DNA of 64,000 bases, from the NCBI GenBank assembly GCA_034769895.1, contig CM068373.1, positions 439,871,080 through 439,935,079 on the forward strand, written 5' to 3'. The notes below the pieces were generated by a model. It had not been told where the DNA came from and searched no databases. It saw nothing but the letters and a program-made list of their open reading frames with translations. The translations under genes and the position numbers were made by a program. The DNA is from Magicicada septendecula. Its lineage: Eukaryota; Arthropoda; Insecta; Hemiptera; Cicadidae. How positions within the stretch are numbered: the stretch's first letter is position 1; each line of letters starts with the position of its first letter. Of this stretch, positions 58,741-64,000 are shown piece after piece.

Positions 58741-60455
58741 GGTAAAACTTTTACGTGTTTACCCATAAAAAACTTTGTGTTCCGAGTCGGTAGTGAAATA
58801 ATTATATTTAGTTAAGTAACGGACACGTCATGGTCATGGACAACGAAATCCAAGTTGAATTGCTTCACATGATTGGCCAAAGTGATGAGGCCAAATGTCA
58901 CAGTTACTATTCACATGTCACAAGTCATATGTCGCTACTTTGCATCGATTTCAATAAGTAATCAAAACAAGCAGTGCCGTTTTAATATTGCTTCCAAAGC
59001 CGTAGAAGTTAGTAACACGTTCATAAATAAAATAAAAAACGTGTGCACACAGGGGTGGTTCAATATAAAGTTTTCGTCCGGCGCATAAGCTGTAGTTATA
59101 GCATAAGCTTTGTGGCGATCCCTTTCATACCACCCCATGCAATAAAAACCTAACTACATATCGGTGTTTCATATTTTCACATTGTAATCTCTATTTCATA
59201 TTTGAAGTCGTGTTTGCTAAATATTATTAGAAATTAACAGCTTTCTCGTACTCATATTTTTATTTTTGTATTTGGCACGTGGGTACAAAATCGTCAACAA
59301 ATTATTGATGTTATTATTATGTTTATTTATTAACTTGCAGTATTCTCCCGCACAATCTATATAACGTTTACGAAAACAACAGTGGCCCATCGTCGTGGCA
59401 GATACCGCCAAACATCCACTGTTGAGGGTATATATGGTTGACTTCCCGAAATTTCTACGGGAAAAGCACGACCTTCAGGATTGCGCAACACAGATCTGAC
59501 GCAAACTTCGCTCACATAACTCTTCCAGCGTGTAACATTCCAGGGAGACTTATCGAACTCAGCGCAAACTTTCTGGTTCTACATTCTTCCAGCCGAGCGT
59601 AGGTAAAGAATATGACGGTATCAAACGGTAATTTCGATTTGTCTAACCAGGTACCCTAGAGCAATGCAATTTCCGTGCGACAATCATTTTTGTTACTCCG
59701 CCGTCTGTCAGATGTTTCAGACAACGTAGTTGGATGACCGCGATCGCACTGCCTATAACGTTGCAGAGTATGCTTATTTTTCAAAAATTCAACAACGCTG
59801 GGTTTGCCAGGAATATCACGGATTAATGTTAACAACGACATTGTAACATTGCAATTGTTGAAGCAGAACCAAGGTAGCCTATAAGATTCTGCATGTTATA
59901 TTCTATGAAATGTGAGTCTACCTGTTACGTTCAGACTTAGAAGAGAGAGAGCGAGAGAGAGAGAGAGGCAGATGTTTAAAGCTACGATAGTCCGAAATAC
60001 AGCAAAATGCAGGATATTTACTCCAGGTGTCTACTGATAAGGTACTTGAAATTAATGAACTGAGTTAAGACCCAGGTTCTAGGTTACACCAAAACACATG
60101 CAATTTTGAATTACCATCGAAAATACGGAAAGGCCCCGAAATTAAGCGACTTCACTGATTAGTGGTGTGAACGAACCATAGAGGTATTACAGATATTATA
60201 TTTGTAATACCTCTATGGAATGAACGGCTGAGGATCGCCACGTACGTTTGAAGGTCAGACGTGTTGACGTACATGCCGGGAATTACATTAGGAAAGTCAG
60301 ACACTGCCAATTATCGACCTTACCTTCACGTCACACACCACTCCATACTTGGACAGGTGTTGTGTTTGCTTCCCACGTCGTCCCATTACCCATACACCGC
60401 CACTGACGCCCGTTTCCTTCGAGTGTGTGTGCGTTCTGATTCAACGTACTGTATA
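58741..60455. other. Unassigned region, possible decayed coding sequence on minus strand
   Basis: No gene called. On the minus strand between 59,860 and 59,300 several frames look protein-like in succession (for example FLKNKHTLQRYRQCDRGHP at 59,790-59,730 and NPEGRAFPVEISGSQPY near 59,490-59,430), suggesting an old transposon of unknown family. A (GA)n patch lies at 59,943-59,968 and an inverted AATACCTCTATGG pair at 60,175-60,220. Confidence 0.3.
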
Positions 60456-60462
60456 ATATATA

Positions 60463-61722
60463 GGGTGATTCAGTTGGAGGTTACAATTTTAAGTTGGCAA
60501 TACTGTTTTCTTGTGAAAGATAAACAGCTGATATTTGAAATTAGTCATTGTTAAGTATTGACATTTGTTGTTATGGAGCGGTATTCGACTCAAGAACGCA
60601 TTTTAATTGTTAAAACCTATTTTCGAAGTGGAGAAAATTTAACTAACACGATTCGCGCACTGCGAAATTACTTCGGTAACCTTAACCGTCCATCTCGTGC
60701 CGCGGTTAAAAAATTAATCAAAAAATTCAATAGAACCGGGTCAGTGTTAGATGTGCAAAGACCAGTACGTCCTCGTAGTGGCCGGTCACTCACAAATATC
60801 GCCGCTATGAGTGCCAGTGTCGATGACAATTCGTTGACCTCCAGTTGCCAGCAGTTGAACCTTTCCTACAGCACCACACAGCGCATTTTAACTAAAGATC
60901 TGCATTTGCATGCCTACAAGATCCAATTAAAGCCAACAGATCATAGACAGCGTCGTAACTTGTTGATTGGGTGTTACAGAACCACCAAGTTGATGGCGAT
61001 TTTGCGAAGAAAATCATATTCATCGATGAAGCTCATTTTCAACTGAATGGGTATGTAAACAAGGAAAACTGCCGCATTTGGGGACTTGAAAATCCACAAG
61101 CCATTCTCGAACAACCAATGCATCCACAAAAAGTCACTGTCTGGTGCGGATTTTGGGTCGGCAGCGCGATTGGGTCGTACTTTTTTTAAAATGCCCGTGG
61201 TTATGCAGTAACAGTCAATGGTGACCGTTATCGGAGACGATAACAAATTATTTTTGGCACCAATTGGATGATATTGATGTCAAAGACATGTGGTTCCAAC
61301 AAGACGGTGCCACTTGCCACACAGCGTGAGAAACAATACAGTTGTTGCACACAAAGTTCCCCGGCTGCGTCATCTCTCGTTTCGGCGATCAACATTGGCC
61401 ACCAAGATCGTGTGATCTCATGCCGTTGGATTATTTTCTTTGGGGTTATTTGAAGCAGAAGGTGTATGCCAATGACCCCAAAACGATTCCAGAGCTAAAG
61501 GACGAGATTCGCCATGTTATTAATGAACTGCCGCAGGAGTTTTGCCGGAAAGTGATGGAAAATTTCATCAAAAGGGCGGCTCGTGGCAGCTATTTGGCCG
61601 ATATCATTTATCGTGTTTAATGTCAATGTCTAAACAACATATCGAAATAAATACATTAAGAGTTTATTAAATTCAATGCGTTTTATTTCACATTAAAATT
61701 GTAACCTCTAATTGAATCACCC
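60463..61722 (+). mobile_element. Second DD41D mariner-like element (1,260 bp)
   Basis: 30-bp terminal inverted repeats (60,463-60,492 and 61,693-61,722) match at 28 of 30 positions, beginning GGGTGATTCA. The left flank is TA; the right is AA, so one base of the TA duplication has probably mutated. The transposase is on the plus strand and broken. It belongs to a different family from the element at 49.6 kb, since the terminal repeats differ. Confidence 0.93.
60573..61620 (+). pseudogene. DD41D mariner transposase, frameshifted
   Basis: From ATG at 60,573: helix-turn-helix region (YSTQERILIVKTYF, PSRAAVKKLIKKF), then in the next frame FIDEAHFQLNGYVNKENCRI (first Asp) to a stop near 61,187. 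A third frame contains FQQDGATCHTA followed by TGA, WPPRSCDLMPLDYFLWGYLK and a C-terminus ending at 61,620. The second and third Asp are again 41 residues apart. At least two frameshifts and several stops make it inactive. Full length would be about 345 residues. Confidence 0.9.
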
Positions 61723-61772
61723 AATAGTTTCGCATCTACCTCCGCCAATCACTCAGTTAACAGCGTACGGGC

Positions 61773-63150
<1,378 letters not shown>

Positions 63151-63152
63151 AG

Positions 63153-63600
63153 GTGATTTTTATTGATATTCGACAATACAAGAACAAAGATCTTGGATTA
63201 AATTTTGTATTGAAGTTTGACATAAATTTCTTTAACACGGTGAAAATGTTGCGGAATGCGTCTAGTATGCATGAACGAATTGTTTGGGAATTGTATGAAT
63301 GCTTCTGCGACTCGTTGAAAATGATGATTGAAAATGAAAATCGTGGAACTGTGTTTCGTGAATTCTTATAATTAATAAAGAGCAGGCTAGTACGGTTAAT
63401 AAAGATTACTGTTGTGGGAGTTTCGTGTTGCTTGCACGTAGACAACGGCACGGAATGACCATTTACGGAAACTACAGGACGATAATGCACCAGTTCACAC
63501 GTTATTGCTTCAAGAATTTTTGACCGATACCGTAACAATTATTGTGTTCTCCAGACACGACCGCATGTGATTTCTCCTCTTCCTCTCTCCCTGGGTTTAC
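63153..63600 (+). pseudogene. Mariner transposase remnant, internally deleted
   Basis: The plus frame 63,153-63,371 follows the mariner N-terminal helix-turn-helix (LNFVLKFDINFFNTVKMLRN, then RIVWELYECFCDSLKMMIEN). After a gap, 63,470-63,585 reads DNAPVHTLLLQEFL (second catalytic Asp). With a frame change it then reads SPDTTACDF (third Asp). The middle, with the first Asp, is missing. The spacing suggests a DD34D-type mariner rather than DD41D. Confidence 0.6.
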
Positions 63601-63885
63601 AGCCCTCAGGCCGGTCGCCAGCAGCTCGCCATTCCTCTCCCTTCTTCGTCCATAATCTGTGTCATGTTGTCCAAACGGAGTCGTCCACTATAACTCCTCC
63701 CTTCTATTTTTCCTTCAATTACTCTCTTCACCAGCCCAATAGGCTGGAGTATATGCCTTATTAACTTGTCTCTTCTATATTTTAAATTTCATAGGAAGAT
63801 TCCGTGCTTTGAGCTCTTCTAAGGACATTGTGTTCTCTTTCCAGCTTATCTTGGGCATTCCTCTGTAGTATCAGATTTCAAATGA
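63590..63885 (-). pseudogene. LINE C-terminal fragment
   Basis: The minus strand contains RNLPMKFKI and then, in the adjacent frame, RDKLIRHILQPIGLVKRVIE followed by GKIEGRSYSGRLRLDNMTQI. This is the RR..LI.HIL...GL...IIEGKIEGRR..GR tail of RTE/L1-like reverse transcriptases. The remainder to the end of the window shows nothing recognisable. Confidence 0.6.
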
Positions 63886-64000
63886 TTGAAATCTTTTCTT
63901 CTCTCCTTCCCCTATTGTCGCACTCTCCCGTACAGAGCCAGCACTCCACATACCTCCTTTACCGAATTCCTTCTTATCATTAAACTGATGTTGTTTGAAA

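Noticed and set aside
59217-59841. Mariner-like transposase on the minus strand
   Set aside because: Several frames look protein-like, but no catalytic motif (QQDGA, DNAP, SPDL) could be placed, so no family was assigned.

Overview
This window looks like a stretch of intergenic, transposon-dominated nuclear DNA from an arthropod, most likely an insect with a large AT-rich genome. The evidence is the spectrum of repeats: Penelope-like, Jockey-like, RTE-like and R1-like retroelements, a Ty3/gypsy element primed by tRNA-Lys, DD41D mariners, PIF/Harbinger and hAT elements, plus many microsatellites. No host protein gene, rRNA, tRNA or CRISPR array could be supported. The species cannot be fixed from the sequence alone.

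Layout. 1-3.08 kb is AT-rich DNA with no gene. 3.08-4.05 kb is a polypyrimidine/polypurine minisatellite. 4.3-5.3 kb holds Penelope-like (PLE) remnants with hammerhead-ribozyme-like cores. 7,577-8,140 is a hAT-type MITE and 8,342-11,766 a complete but frameshifted hAT element, each with an 8-bp target-site duplication (TSD). 11.9-12.8 kb contains an LTR-like promoter block. 13.6-14.0 kb and 15.5-15.9 kb hold transposase fragments. 18,419-29,950 is a complete, very young gypsy element in minus orientation, with two 2,667-bp LTRs that look identical, a 5-bp TSD, gag, protease-RT and RNaseH-integrase. 32.8-35.1 kb holds an RTE-type tail and a 5'-truncated Jockey-like element with a 15-bp TSD. 38.9-39.4 kb is a PLE GIY-YIG endonuclease domain. 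40.4-42.6 kb has two R1-like 3' fragments, one of them split by a 5 x 180-bp tandem array. 42.6-49.1 kb is a mosaic of hammerhead-bearing repeats, non-LTR retrotransposon tails and an LTR/primer-binding-site remnant. 49,631-53,403 is a DD41D mariner interrupted by a PIF/Harbinger element (50,584-53,040, TTA/TAA TSD). 53,752-56,778 is a nearly intact hAT element with a perfect 8-bp TSD. 57.5-64 kb holds more PLE pieces, a second DD41D mariner, microsatellites, a deleted mariner and an RTE-type tail.

The parts do not form a pathway; they record successive insertions. The most notable structure is in the gypsy LTR. The U5 part carries about six decayed copies of the element's own tRNA-Lys primer-binding region, which suggests the LTR grew by repeatedly capturing LTR/PBS junctions. 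Other notable items are seven hammerhead-like cores (plus one decayed one), including a palindrome carrying two in opposite orientation, and the 180-bp array whose copies keep one open reading frame. All family calls come from reading motifs in the sequence; no database search was run.
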